Origin: Marinimicrobium hydrolyticum
GTDB lineage: Bacteria; Pseudomonadota; Gammaproteobacteria; Pseudomonadales; Cellvibrionaceae
NCBI RefSeq assembly: GCF_030848505.1
Contig: NZ_JAVDDU010000002.1
Location: 1 to 64,000 of the forward strand
Direction of reading: 5' to 3'
Length of the DNA stretch: 64,000 nt
Shown here: positions 9,282 through 18,930 of the stretch, piece after piece
How positions within the stretch are numbered: position 1 is the stretch's first letter
Layout: every line of letters starts with the position of its first letter
Program-made: the position numbers and the translations under genes
Notes under the pieces: model-generated
Seen by the model: the letters and a program-made list of their open reading frames with translations, nothing else
What the model was told of the DNA's origin: nothing
Database searches by the model: none

Positions 9282-10565
9282 ATGAGCCGTTCCGAAACCT
9301 TATTTACTCAAGCCCAGCGCCACATACCCGGTGGCGTGAACTCCCCGGTGCGCGCCTTCAAGGCCGTCGGTGGCACCCCGCGCTTCTTTGAGCGGGCGCA
9401 GGGCGCCTATCTTTGGGATGCCGATGGTCAGCGTTACATTGATTACGTACTGTCCTGGGGTCCCATGGTGGCCGGTCACACGCACCCGAAAGTCATTCAG
9501 GCGGTTACCGAAGCGGCTCAGTTAGGGTTGAGTTTCGGCGCACCGACCGAGCGCGAAACTCAACTTGCCGATAAGGTGTGCGACTTACTGCCCGGTATGG
9601 ACATGATTCGCTTCGTGAATTCCGGTACCGAGGCCACCATGAGCGCCATCCGCTTAGCGCGAGCGTTCACGAGCCGGGATAAAATCGTTAAATTTGAGGG
9701 CTGCTACCACGGCCACTCGGACTCGCTGTTAGTCAAAGCCGGCTCCGGCGCTCTGACGCTGGGCGTACCCAGCTCTCCCGGTGTGCCCAAAGCGCTGGCC
9801 GATCACACCATCACACTCGAATACAACAACGCTCAGCAGGTGCGTGATGCCTTTGCTGAACTGGGCGATCAGATTGCCGCCATCATCGTCGAGCCGGTAG
9901 CGGGAAATATGAACTGCGTCCCCCCAGTAGACGGGTTTCTGGAATGCCTCCGGGAGGTGTGCGATCAATCCGGCGCGCTGCTGATTTTTGATGAGGTCAT
10001 GACCGGTTTCCGAGTTAGCCCCACCGGCGCCTTGGGCCAATACGGCGTTAAGGCTGATCTGACCACTTTGGGTAAGGTCATCGGCGGTGGTATGCCGGTG
10101 GGCGCTTTCGGGGGCCGACGCGCCGTCATGGAGATGATTGCACCCTCCGGGCCCGTTTATCAGGCGGGTACTTTATCGGGCAACCCGGTGGCTATGGCGG
10201 CTGGTCTGGCAACTTTGGAATTGCTGGAGGACGAAACCGCCTATCCCACGCTGTACGCGCGTACCAATCAGCTAATGGAAGGCCTGCAACAGCTCGCCGA
10301 TGAAGCGGGCATTCCGCTGACCACCAACCATGTGGGTAGTATGTTTGGCTTCTTCTTCACCGAGGAGTCGCAGGTCACCAATTTCAAACAGGTCATGGCC
10401 TGCGATATAGAGCGCTTCAACCGGTTCTTCCATGGTATGTTGGAGCAAGGCGTGTACTTTGCACCGGCCTCTTATGAAGCCGGCTTTATGTCCACCGCCC
10501 ACACTGCCGATGATATTGATCAGACCCTAGCGGCAGCGCAAACCGTATTTGCCCACTTGTCATAG
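9282..10565 (+). CDS. hemL: Glutamate-1-semialdehyde 2,1-aminomutase
   Basis: PLP-dependent enzyme that converts glutamate-1-semialdehyde to 5-aminolevulinate, the C5 route to heme. It starts [12 protein letters not shown] and contains [11 protein letters not shown], the [17 protein letters not shown] block, the Asp of [11 protein letters not shown] and the PLP lysine in [13 protein letters not shown] at about residue 265. The 427-residue length is standard. The ATG at 9282 has AAGGA upstream, overlapping the thiE end. It groups with thiD and thiE as in Pseudomonas. Confidence 0.97.
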   Translation: MSRSETLFTQAQRHIPGGVNSPVRAFKAVGGTPRFFERAQGAYLWDADGQRYIDYVLSWGPMVAGHTHPKVIQAVTEAAQLGLSFGAPTERETQLADKVCDLLPGMDMIRFVNSGTEATMSAIRLARAFTSRDKIVKFEGCYHGHSDSLLVKAGSGALTLGVPSSPGVPKALADHTITLEYNNAQQVRDAFAELGDQIAAIIVEPVAGNMNCVPPVDGFLECLREVCDQSGALLIFDEVMTGFRVSPTGALGQYGVKADLTTLGKVIGGGMPVGAFGGRRAVMEMIAPSGPVYQAGTLSGNPVAMAAGLATLELLEDETAYPTLYARTNQLMEGLQQLADEAGIPLTTNHVGSMFGFFFTEESQVTNFKQVMACDIERFNRFFHGMLEQGVYFAPASYEAGFMSTAHTADDIDQTLAAAQTVFAHLS

Positions 10566-10666
10566 CATCATGGTCGTATGGGCAATAGCTCATACGGCCG
10601 GATACCTTAGCCAGACAGCAAGACAAGTGCACAACGCCTACACTGGTTCACCTACGAGGTGCCTCC

Positions 10667-12874
10667 ATGTCAGATCACCCTGAATCGCCCATTACCATTG
10701 TCGGCGGCGGCCCGAAAAAGGTTCTCTACACACTGAGAACCGTTGCCCGAATCGGCCTGCTGAATTCCGGCAAGGCCCTGAACAGCCACAACGCCTGTAA
10801 GGCGTGCGGCTTGGGTATGGGCGGCCAGCGCGGCGGCATGACCAATGAGCTGGATGAGTTCCCCTCGGTGTGCAACAAAAGCATTCAGGCTCAGTCCACA
10901 GACATCCAACCGCCTATTCCAGACGAGGTGTTTTCGCACACACTGGGTGAGTTCAATGAGCTTTCCGCCCGCGAACTAGAGCAATTGGGCCGCCTGAACA
11001 CTCCCCTTTATAAGCCCGCGGGGAGCGACCGTTACCAACCCATCAGCTGGGATGCCTCATTAGAATTAGCGGCGAGTCGATTTGGCGCGACCAGCCCCGA
11101 GCGCTCGTTTTTTTACAGCTCGGGCCGTTCCTCCAACGAGGCCGGGTTTGTGCTGCAATTGCTGGCGCGACTCTTCGGCACCAACAACGTCAATAACTGC
11201 TCCTACTACTGCCACCAGGCCACTGGAGTCGGCCTAAATCAGGTGCTGGGCACGGGCACGGCCACCGTGGGCCTGGAAGACCTTGGGCATGCGGATTTAA
11301 TTTTTGTAATCGGCGCGAATCCCGCGTCCAATCATCCACGTCTATTGCACCAACTCCAACGCTGCCGAGAACGCGGCGGTCAGGTGATTGTGATCAATCC
11401 GGCGAAGGAGCCGGGACTGGTGCGTTTCGCCGTGCCCAAAAGTGCAAAATCCATGCTCAGTGGTGGAACATACATCGCCTCGGAATATGTACAGCCGCGC
11501 ATCAACGGCGACCTGGCTCTGTTTAAGGGCGTGTCCAAAGTACTGCTCGAACGCGGCCACACCGATAAGTCCTTTATTGACCAGTACACCACCGGCTTCG
11601 AGGCTTTCAAAGCGGAAGTGGAAAGCACTTCATGGGAACAGATCGTTGCCGGATCGGGTATTGAGCAGGAAAAAATTGAACACCTGGCCGAGTGCTACGC
11701 CCGTGCCAAACACGCCGTGTTCGCCTGGGGTATGGGCATCACCCATCACCTAAATGGCGTGAGCAACGTGGAAGCCATCGCGAACCTGGCGTTAGTGCGA
11801 GGCATGCTGGGTAAACCCGGCGCGGGCCTTTTGCCGCTGAGAGGCCACAGTAATGTGCAGGGGATCGGTACTATCGGCGTGAAACCGGAGCTGGCCGAGG
11901 ACACATTGCGGCAGCTGCAGAATCAGCTGGGCATTCAGTTACCAAAGGCAAAAGGCCTGGATACTCTTGCTTGCCTGGAAGCAGCACACCGAGGCGAAAT
12001 GGATAGCGCCCTGTTGTTGGGTGGAAATCTTTATGCCGCTACTCCCAACGCCGAATGGGCACGGGCGGCCATGGATCGTATTGGTTTCAAGCTCTACCTA
12101 ACCACCACGTTAAACCGTGGCCATTTTCAAGGCATGGAGAACAGTGAAGCGTTAATACTCCCGGTCAGCGCTCGGGACGAAGAGTGGCAAGCTACCACCC
12201 AAGAATCCATGTTCAACTATATCCGACTCAGCGACGGCGGCATCAAACGGCTGAGCAATGTGCGGCCTGAAGTTCAAGTGCTGTGTGAGTTGGGGCAGCG
12301 GTTGTTGCCCGACGCGCCCTTGGACTTCGGCGAGTTAAAGCACCACGAGCGCATCCGTACACTCATAGCTGATACAGTGCCCGGGATGACTAAACTCGCT
12401 GGAATTGGAGCTAACAAAGAAGAGTTCACCATTGATGGGCGCCTACTGCACAAGCCCGACTTTAAAACTCCAGATGGTAAAGCGGCTTTTCAGCTAACGC
12501 CCCTGTCACCTCTCCCAGCCACGCGGGAGTACCCATTTACTTTGGCTAGCATTCGGAGCGAAGGTCAATTCAACTCCATCATCTACGAAGAAAAAGACAG
12601 CTACCGAGGCACCACCAGCCGCTGGACCCTACTCATGAGTCCAGAGGATATGAATGAGCTACAGCTTTCGGCTGGCGATGAGGTTACCGTGCGCTCACCC
12701 GTCGGGGAAATGCGGAACCTTAAAGCTCAACCCTTCAATCTTCCCAAAGGCAATCTGCTGGCTTATTACCCGGAAGCTAACGTGCTCATCGGCACGGCCA
12801 GAGACCCTAGAAGTCAGACTCCCGCCTTCAAATCCGTGGCTGTTAGACTGGAAACAGCAGAAAACTTGGAATAA
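10667..12874 (+). CDS. FdhF/YdeP family molybdopterin oxidoreductase
   Basis: Cytoplasmic molybdenum oxidoreductase alpha subunit of the YdeP type; the substrate is unknown. Near the N-terminus CKACGLGMGGQ plus a third cysteine in PSVCNKS (about residues 44, 47 and 68) are the family's cluster-type cysteines. NNVNNCSYYCHQATGVGL marks the molybdopterin pocket. The C-terminal 120 residues form the molydopterin-dinucleotide-binding domain. At 735 residues it is normal for YdeP, which in E. coli is linked to acid resistance. It stands alone, 100 bases after hemL, with no obvious partner subunit. Confidence 0.9.
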   Translation: MSDHPESPITIVGGGPKKVLYTLRTVARIGLLNSGKALNSHNACKACGLGMGGQRGGMTNELDEFPSVCNKSIQAQSTDIQPPIPDEVFSHTLGEFNELSARELEQLGRLNTPLYKPAGSDRYQPISWDASLELAASRFGATSPERSFFYSSGRSSNEAGFVLQLLARLFGTNNVNNCSYYCHQATGVGLNQVLGTGTATVGLEDLGHADLIFVIGANPASNHPRLLHQLQRCRERGGQVIVINPAKEPGLVRFAVPKSAKSMLSGGTYIASEYVQPRINGDLALFKGVSKVLLERGHTDKSFIDQYTTGFEAFKAEVESTSWEQIVAGSGIEQEKIEHLAECYARAKHAVFAWGMGITHHLNGVSNVEAIANLALVRGMLGKPGAGLLPLRGHSNVQGIGTIGVKPELAEDTLRQLQNQLGIQLPKAKGLDTLACLEAAHRGEMDSALLLGGNLYAATPNAEWARAAMDRIGFKLYLTTTLNRGHFQGMENSEALILPVSARDEEWQATTQESMFNYIRLSDGGIKRLSNVRPEVQVLCELGQRLLPDAPLDFGELKHHERIRTLIADTVPGMTKLAGIGANKEEFTIDGRLLHKPDFKTPDGKAAFQLTPLSPLPATREYPFTLASIRSEGQFNSIIYEEKDSYRGTTSRWTLLMSPEDMNELQLSAGDEVTVRSPVGEMRNLKAQPFNLPKGNLLAYYPEANVLIGTARDPRSQTPAFKSVAVRLETAENLE

Positions 12875-13038
12875 AGCACACTTTTTATGTGCGGGACTTG
12901 CCAAATGACGACAACAGCGCTTAAATGCCTGCAAGGAGGCTATTGGGGTTAGCCGGGTCTCCCTTAATAGCAAACTTGCAGCTATATAACGCAAGCGGCT
13001 TTTGTACTGGTTACACTTTTATTTTTTTGGAGAAAACA

Positions 13039-13515
13039 ATGATCAACACTTTTAAAGCGTTCCTGCTCGCCCTTGCAACCATCGGTTTGCTGGCTGGCTG
13101 CGCCACTGCCACCACTGAAGAGCAAGAGCCCGCGCCCGAAATGGCTGAAACCGAGGAGGAAACTCAACCTGCTCCGGAGACCACCACTCAAATCGATACC
13201 GTGTTCTACTTCGACTTTGACCGCTCTACCCTCAAACCTGCAGCTCGTGCAGCCTTGACCGCCCACGCCGAGCGCCTGAAAGACAGCGGCCAACGTGTAC
13301 GCATTGAAGGCCACACCGATGAGCGCGGCAGCCGTGAGTACAACATGGGTCTGGGCGAGCGTCGGGCCAAAGCCGTTCGCGATTTCCTCGTACTGCAAGG
13401 CGTTAGCGCCAACAGAATCGAAGTGGTTAGCTACGGTGAAGAGCGTCCAGTTGCCATGGGTAGTAATGAGTCCGCTTGGGCTCAGAACCGCCGCGCGGAA
13501 CTGAACGTTCAGTAA
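13039..13515 (+). CDS. Pal-like OmpA family lipoprotein
   Basis: Outer-membrane lipoprotein with a C-terminal OmpA peptidoglycan-binding domain. The signal peptide ends in LLAGC, giving a lipidated cysteine at about residue 21. A Glu/Pro/Thr-rich linker follows. The OmpA domain shows [31 protein letters not shown] and the final NRRAEL. At 158 residues it resembles Pal, but no tol genes are nearby, so it may be a paralogue. The ATG at 13039 has TTGGAGA upstream, and a strong terminator follows. Confidence 0.9.
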   Translation: MINTFKAFLLALATIGLLAGCATATTEEQEPAPEMAETEEETQPAPETTTQIDTVFYFDFDRSTLKPAARAALTAHAERLKDSGQRVRIEGHTDERGSREYNMGLGERRAKAVRDFLVLQGVSANRIEVVSYGEERPVAMGSNESAWAQNRRAELNVQ

Positions 13516-13545
13516 ATACCACTGACTAACTCTCAGGGTAATGAG

Positions 13546-13575
13546 GCCGCCATCCCCGGATGGCGGCTTTTTTTT
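13546..13575 (+). terminator. Rho-independent terminator after Pal-like gene
   Basis: A 10-bp perfect stem (GCCGCCATCC / GGATGGCGGC) with a 2-base loop is followed by eight T residues, 30 bases after the stop codon. Confidence 0.9.
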
Positions 13576-13652
13576 GGGCACGATTTACACTCTGCACATT
13601 TCAGCCTTGCCCACGTATCATGGTTAAAGCCGGTAACAAGTCGAGGTTAATC

Positions 13653-14774
13653 ATGGGTAAATTCAGGCTATTCGCACTACTTTTCGCCATGGCCAGCTCT
13701 GCTTTCGCCCAAAACGCGCCTGAGGAAGACCAGGCACGACACGAGGCATTGGAAAGTTGGCAGCAGGTGGTACGAGCCAGCCCGTATTGGATTAGCCAAG
13801 GGGTCTTCAACAACTTGGTCACGCTGCGTCGCTGGGTGCTGACTGGCGAGTCCTATTGCGCCCGCAAGGAGCGCCACATTCTGTTTGATAATCGCGCGAC
13901 GTTTCTCGGCTACATCGACGATGGCGAGAACATTGAAGCGACTCAGGAGCGGTTGAATCGGGAACGTGCCGCACTCGCCAAAGCCGGTCGAGTGGATGGC
14001 TGGGCCCCCGGCGCCCAGGGTCGCATCGGTTATCCTTTCGCACTCAGCTGCAATCAGCCGGAGGCTCGCCTGGATCAATCCCTGGCCCGCTACAAAGGTA
14101 CCGATGAGTCAGCGCGTTTATGGGGAACGTGGGACGGCATGCGCATTGGCAGTGAGCAGGATCAGGTATCTCTGCACGAAGCGATAGTGCAAGTCTATCA
14201 GGATCGCGTAACACAAAACCGCGTCAGCCTACCGGAAGAAGTTTTAAGCACGCTGGCGGGGAAAATCCTGATAGAAAGCGGTGGCCGTAAACAAGCCCAC
14301 TCAGCAGCGGATGCCCGAGGTGTGCTTCAGTTGTCTGTGTCAGCTTTAAACGACTGCGAGCTGGACGAACGGTTTCACTTTCACCGTATGGCCCAGATCG
14401 ATTGTTCTTTGCGCTTGTTGGAACAGAACCACCGCAACCTTGAGCCTGCTTTTAAGGCCCGTTTCGGTCACCTACCCACGGACAAGGCCAACGAACTTTA
14501 TGCCCTACTGTTGATTCAGGCCTATCACGGTGGTGTAGGCCGAGTCGCGGGACTGATGAATGATCCTACTACGGAAGCGGCCGCCAGCTATTTCGCTCGC
14601 CATCACGAGCGCTTCAGCGCGGGTGATATTGCGCTGGGCATGGTGTTTCACAACCTAGGCCGGAACCAATTTGGTTTTGCCTCCCTGTACTACGTAACTG
14701 ATGTGGGTATCGCCACTCGTGTCGCCTGCGCGGCCATCGAGGATTTACCCGGATGTTCAGCCGAGCCTCTTTAA
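13653..14774 (+). CDS. Lytic transglycosylase-like secreted protein
   Basis: Predicted periplasmic protein with a C-terminal SLT/lysozyme-like fold. The signal peptide is MGKFRLFALLFAMASSAFA. The catalytic-type glutamate sits in ILIESGGRKQAHS (about E208), followed by ADARGVLQLS, which matches the ESxG...GxxQL pattern of lytic transglycosylases. YALLLIQAYHGGVGRV and the VFHNLGRNQFGF segment resemble the AYN/NYG region. The first 190 residues match nothing I recognise. Upstream in-frame starts exist at 13560 and 13620, but only 13653 gives a clean signal peptide. Substrate specificity is not known. Confidence 0.75.
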   Translation: MGKFRLFALLFAMASSAFAQNAPEEDQARHEALESWQQVVRASPYWISQGVFNNLVTLRRWVLTGESYCARKERHILFDNRATFLGYIDDGENIEATQERLNRERAALAKAGRVDGWAPGAQGRIGYPFALSCNQPEARLDQSLARYKGTDESARLWGTWDGMRIGSEQDQVSLHEAIVQVYQDRVTQNRVSLPEEVLSTLAGKILIESGGRKQAHSAADARGVLQLSVSALNDCELDERFHFHRMAQIDCSLRLLEQNHRNLEPAFKARFGHLPTDKANELYALLLIQAYHGGVGRVAGLMNDPTTEAAASYFARHHERFSAGDIALGMVFHNLGRNQFGFASLYYVTDVGIATRVACAAIEDLPGCSAEPL

Positions 14775-14788
14775 AAAGTCTTACTAAT

Positions 14789-15910
14789 CTAGAGAAACAT
14801 CTGCTGCTCCGACGCTCTGGCTCTCTCAGCCATCGCGGCGGCCTTATCTCCGTGCCCCTGGGACTGATAGATCCGTTCCGCAAGGCGGTAAAAGCGCGGT
14901 TCCTCACCCTCTTTTTTCAGTGATCGCTGAATGAATTCGTAGGCACCATTCGCGTCCCCCTTCTCCAGGGCCTCTCGCGCCAGCGCGTAAAGGTAATAGG
15001 GATTGCCCTCCCGGTATTCCCGCGCCCGCTGTTCAAAGTAGTCTGCCTTGGCCACCTCCCCCATACGTTGGTACAAGTGGTTCAAGTTGCTGATCAGGCT
15101 TAAATTATCGGGCTCAAGCCTCAAGCCCTCCAGGAACGCCGCTTCCGCCTCTGGGTATAGCTGCTGGCGGTGGTAGAGGTTGCCCAGGTTGTTCCAGGCG
15201 TAGCTGGCCGCCGGGTCCAGTTGTACCGCCTTACGCAAGTGCAAAAAGCTCGGCTCCAACTCGCCGGCGCTGAGCAGCTCCATGGCGCGGTTGTTGTAGA
15301 ACTGGGCTTCCGCCCTCTGGTCGGAAATCAGCTCTTGTTGGTAGGCCGGGCTGTACTGACCCATTTCAAGATCCACCACCAGCGTATCCCGACCCCGCAC
15401 CATGACCTTGGCATTCACATGCCGGAAGACGGTCACAGAACCGTCATCGCGCAAATCCCAGTTGGGAGGCAACTTCACGTCATTGACCCGGGCATTGAGC
15501 CCCATGTGGCGAGCCATGGCCACATACAGTGCGGTAAAACTCAGGCAATTGACTTCGCGATCCATGAAGGCTTCGGCGGCGGTACCGGTCACGTATGCGC
15601 TGTACTGAATACCCATCCCACCCTGCATAGGGGAACCCAACAGCGCCCGATGCAGAGCTTGGGCGCGGGCGTGGGGGGAGTGATGGATGGAGGCCAACTC
15701 TTCGGCCATGGCTTTCATCGCGGGAGTCAGCTCAAACAGATCCACCTCCGGCAGTTCATCTACCTGGACGGGCCGTCCGAGCAAGGCTTCGCCGGAGAGA
15801 GTCGCTGCCAGCGCCTCCTGAGAAGGGGCTTGAACCCAGTCGGGATGAGGTTCGAAGCGACTACAGGCGGAAAGTAATAGTACCGTCACCACCCACACAC
15901 AGATTTTCAT
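14789..15910 (-). CDS. TPR lipoprotein with transglutaminase-like domain
   Basis: Lipoprotein with lipobox LLSAC (Cys at about residue 16). The N-terminal half carries a transglutaminase-like core: the cysteine in REVNCLSFTALYVAMARHMG, a histidine in FRHVNAKVMV and an aspartate in LVVDLEMG could form the Cys-His-Asp triad. The C-terminal half has about four TPR repeats (AWNNLGNLYHRQQLYPEAEAAF and following). Such proteins often act as envelope scaffolds. The ATG at 15910 is chosen for the signal peptide. It converges with the lytic transglycosylase-like gene. Confidence 0.8.
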   Translation of the reverse strand: MKICVWVVTVLLLSACSRFEPHPDWVQAPSQEALAATLSGEALLGRPVQVDELPEVDLFELTPAMKAMAEELASIHHSPHARAQALHRALLGSPMQGGMGIQYSAYVTGTAAEAFMDREVNCLSFTALYVAMARHMGLNARVNDVKLPPNWDLRDDGSVTVFRHVNAKVMVRGRDTLVVDLEMGQYSPAYQQELISDQRAEAQFYNNRAMELLSAGELEPSFLHLRKAVQLDPAASYAWNNLGNLYHRQQLYPEAEAAFLEGLRLEPDNLSLISNLNHLYQRMGEVAKADYFEQRAREYREGNPYYLYALAREALEKGDANGAYEFIQRSLKKEGEEPRFYRLAERIYQSQGHGDKAAAMAERARASEQQMFL

Positions 15911-16090
15911 GGGACATGCCTCCACCGGAGCGGGGCAACCCACGATGGGTGCAACACCTACCCGCTTCGGTAAGAGCGATGCACGAACCCCAAAGTGGGG
16001 GCCCTTACACAGGCTCTAGCGCATTTGACCGAATTTGGGCATGGAAGTTGCCGCTGCGCAGGTGGATTGGTCAAAAAGTGGGCAGCAAGA

Positions 16091-16543
16091 TCAGGCGGTG
16101 AGGTAGGCCAATTCCAGGCTCGATTCCTCGGCCACTACGGCGATACTCAGGGGATAGCCACTGACCGAGTCGTATTCCACCCGTACTGACGCTGGATCAG
16201 TCCGCAAGGCCCGGGCAATCTGCTCAAAATGCTCCTCGATACACAGCGCTTCCGAGGGCTGTGGCGACAGCTCACTCCCCTCGGGCAAACAGAATACGGC
16301 CTGCACCTGCCCCGCCTCGACGCGCACCTTCAGATCTGGCTCCGGAAGCGCGAAACAACGCCGCCTCAAGATGTACTGATAACGGTCGTAGTCCCGCAAG
16401 CGCCACAGTGCCCGGTGGTACTGCAATTGACTCAGCGGATTGGCGGGGTCCCGCAGGTAACGATGTTGCAAATCGGCCAAAATTGACGACGACACGGGCT
16501 TGCCATCTGAACAGATATTCATGGCGATCATTAGGGTATACAT
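16091..16543 (-). CDS. DUF6174-like protein
   Basis: Small protein of unknown function, 150 residues. The pattern DYDRYQYILRRRC, then VEAGQVQAV, then VRVEYDSVSGYPLSI is the DUF6174 layout. There is no clear signal peptide from the chosen start, although most relatives are exported; a start at the second methionine (MNICSDG) is possible. It lies 62 bases downstream of the beta-propeller gene on the same strand and is probably cotranscribed with it. Confidence 0.6.
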   Translation of the reverse strand: MYTLMIAMNICSDGKPVSSSILADLQHRYLRDPANPLSQLQYHRALWRLRDYDRYQYILRRRCFALPEPDLKVRVEAGQVQAVFCLPEGSELSPQPSEALCIEEHFEQIARALRTDPASVRVEYDSVSGYPLSIAVVAEESSLELAYLTA

Positions 16544-16605
16544 GGCACAACTCCGGTGTTCGATATCAACAGTTACGAGATCAATAGTCCAAGATTAGTG
16601 AGAGG

Positions 16606-18657
16606 TCAAAATGGCCCGTTCACCAGTTCGGGACTCTCCCAAAAGCTGGACCACACTTTGCCGTCGTGGATATAGAACAGGGTGTCATCGTGCAGCCGCG
16701 CGCGCGCCGAGCCACGCCAGTGATCGCCCCCTTCCGCCAGCAGGGATCCCACCATTTGCAGCTCCGCTTCTCCGCGCACACCATTGATTTCGTAAAGATA
16801 CAGGCGATTCTCCCGCCAGATATCGAAACTCCAGTTACTCACCGGAACGGTAAAGCGGAACTGATCGTCCCCCACTTGCAGAAAATTGAAAGACTGCAAG
16901 TCATTCAGGGCCTGGCTCCAGCTGCCTCGACCGCCCACCAAGTGCCGTCCTACACTTTGGGGGTTACTGATATCGCGCACGTCGAACAACTCGATTTTCA
17001 CTTCTGTAGGCATGCCATTCTCGTCCGCGTCTTGCCCCACAGAAGCTAGATAACCGTCGCCAACAGGATGCAGATAGGTGGCGAAGCCGGGCACTTCCAG
17101 CTCGCCGGCAATGCTCGGGCTGTGATGGTCACTCAAATCCAGCACATAGAGAGGGTCGATGCGCTCGAAGGTCACAATGTAGCCCCGGTCACCCAAAAAG
17201 CGCACCGCGTAAATATCCTCCCCCGGCTTGCCAATGGCGGCGGGCTCCTCTGCGTTGGGCAGAGTGACCACCACCTCCAGTACATCGCTGCCCTCCTGGG
17301 AACGAAGCACATTCAATTCGTGATGCGGATCGTTCCACCCCCGAGAGCGGTCGGTGGTCACGATGCGCAAATAACCATCCTGCTCATCCATGCTGAACGA
17401 GGGCGCGGCCCAATTGAGGGAACCCCTAACCTTACCGGTGCCGCGGTAGGCAATTTGGCCTTCATCGAGCTGGAATTTATGTACGCCGGTTTCCCGCTGC
17501 TCCCAATCGCCGACAGTAGCCCCCAAATACAGGCTGGTCGGCGACGCATAAAGGCCACTGACCTGGGTGTTCAGGCAAACAGAAGAGACCAGCGCCCGAG
17601 TATCCATATCGAAGGCGCTGATGGTGACAATTTCCGCATAACCCTGGTTTGGCTTAAGAGACTTGGGCAAAAAGCAGTCGTTCTCGCGCACCAGAGCGCT
17701 GGGCTCGCCCGCATCGATCTGAAATGAGGGCAAGAGCTCACTGATTGGCGCCTGAGCAATCCGCTGCTCATTGCTCTGGCGTGCCGCGGAGTCTGAAGGG
17801 TTGTGTATCATACCTTCCACCTGAGGACGGTGGCGGGTAACCAGGTACAGGATAGAGCCCACTTTTCGGCTATTGATCAGGTGTCCATCAATATCCAGAG
17901 TCCAGGATACACGGGGATCTTCGGGCGTCGCGACGTCAAACACATCCAAGCGGGCGGTAGTTCTTGCGGGCTGATACAACATGGGGCGGGCCAGAGTCAC
18001 ATCTTCATCGGACTGCTCAAGCCAGACCACTGGCTCATAGATCTCGCTGATGGCGATCAAACTCTGGGTTTTACCTTGTTCAGTTTCATGGAGATAGAGC
18101 TGAGAACGCCACTGGTTGTCGTCGTCCTCAGGCGCGGGAATTTCGGCCACGGCCGTCGCCTGCGCCTGTTCAGGGTTAGTACGTAGAATCCGGATGCTCT
18201 GTGCTAACGAACCATAGCTGGGCGCGAATGTTGACGTCGATGCCACATCCGTTTGAGGTTGGGTTTGGTGATTATAGCCAGCCCTGGGGGTACCGAGCAC
18301 ATAGAGGTATTCGCCGTCATACTTAACCAGATCCGCCTCGTCCACCCCCTGCACATGTACATTGGTATCGGAAAAATTACCGCTGGCTCGACTGGTTGTA
18401 TCAGACGCGGCCTCAGCCATCATTGCCACGTCAGCGCTCGGGCGCGATTGCCCCCCGGCTACCTGCAAGCGCAGACCGTTTTTCAGGTAATTTGCGAACG
18501 AATCCAGATCATGCTGATTGCTGAGGGGCTCGGCCACTGGAGACGCTTGTTCAAGGTGGCTGTAATCCACCTCAGCGCCCCTCTCTGAGCCCGAGCCACA
18601 ACCAACCAGCACAGCCGCCAAGGCCCCAAAAATCGCATAACCCGTACGTGGAAACAT
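16606..18657 (-). CDS. Secreted beta-propeller domain lipoprotein
   Basis: Exported protein of the Beta_propel family (PF09826 type), function unknown. The signal peptide ends in AVLVGCGSGS, a lipobox. NVHVQGVDEADLVKYDGEYLYVL is the family's hallmark start of the propeller, and repeated blades follow to the C-terminus. An ATG 9 bases upstream (18666) is possible; the ATG at 18657 has better spacing from AAGGATGGAG. It diverges from mipA, and the RstA-like boxes in between could regulate it. Confidence 0.85.
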   Translation of the reverse strand: MFPRTGYAIFGALAAVLVGCGSGSERGAEVDYSHLEQASPVAEPLSNQHDLDSFANYLKNGLRLQVAGGQSRPSADVAMMAEAASDTTSRASGNFSDTNVHVQGVDEADLVKYDGEYLYVLGTPRAGYNHQTQPQTDVASTSTFAPSYGSLAQSIRILRTNPEQAQATAVAEIPAPEDDDNQWRSQLYLHETEQGKTQSLIAISEIYEPVVWLEQSDEDVTLARPMLYQPARTTARLDVFDVATPEDPRVSWTLDIDGHLINSRKVGSILYLVTRHRPQVEGMIHNPSDSAARQSNEQRIAQAPISELLPSFQIDAGEPSALVRENDCFLPKSLKPNQGYAEIVTISAFDMDTRALVSSVCLNTQVSGLYASPTSLYLGATVGDWEQRETGVHKFQLDEGQIAYRGTGKVRGSLNWAAPSFSMDEQDGYLRIVTTDRSRGWNDPHHELNVLRSQEGSDVLEVVVTLPNAEEPAAIGKPGEDIYAVRFLGDRGYIVTFERIDPLYVLDLSDHHSPSIAGELEVPGFATYLHPVGDGYLASVGQDADENGMPTEVKIELFDVRDISNPQSVGRHLVGGRGSWSQALNDLQSFNFLQVGDDQFRFTVPVSNWSFDIWRENRLYLYEINGVRGEAELQMVGSLLAEGGDHWRGSARARLHDDTLFYIHDGKVWSSFWESPELVNGPF

Positions 18658-18778
18658 GGACTCCATCCTTTTTATTTGCTTAAGTGACTGCCCTGTAGAA
18701 CACCAGTCAGGGCTTCAGACTCAAAGTGTCAGTCTAAGCTTCCCCACCGGGTGGTTCTGTAGCGGAAATGCGAAAGAA

Positions 18779-18794
18779 TGTAAGTTTCTGTAAC
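18779..18794 (-). promoter_or_regulatory. OmpR/RstA-type direct-repeat box 1
   Basis: On the minus strand GTTACAGAAACTTACA contains two TTACA half-sites 10 bp apart, as in OmpR-family sites and the E. coli RstA box. It lies in the region between the beta-propeller and mipA genes. Confidence 0.5.
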
Positions 18795-18834
18795 GGCAAC
18801 CAAACTAAGGCAAGCGGGGCTGGCTCCCGGAGCC

Positions 18835-18850
18835 GTTACAACTTTTTACA
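18835..18850 (+). promoter_or_regulatory. OmpR/RstA-type direct-repeat box 2
   Basis: GTTACAACTTTTTACA has two TTACA/TTTACA half-sites 10 bp apart. It is in inverted orientation to box 1; the arms GCCGTTACA and TGTAACGGC are exact reverse complements 43 bp apart centre to centre. Confidence 0.5.
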
Positions 18851-18930
18851 GATTCTCACAATTGGTGGGCAGCATTAATAAGAAATACCCGGCACAATCG
18901 GGAAAATACCCGCAACGCAGTGACTACATC

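Noticed and set aside
18881-18912. Direct repeat AAATACCCG, copies 21 bases apart, as an operator of mipA
   Set aside because: It lies only 19-40 bases before the start codon, and the TTACA boxes further upstream fit an OmpR-type regulator much better.
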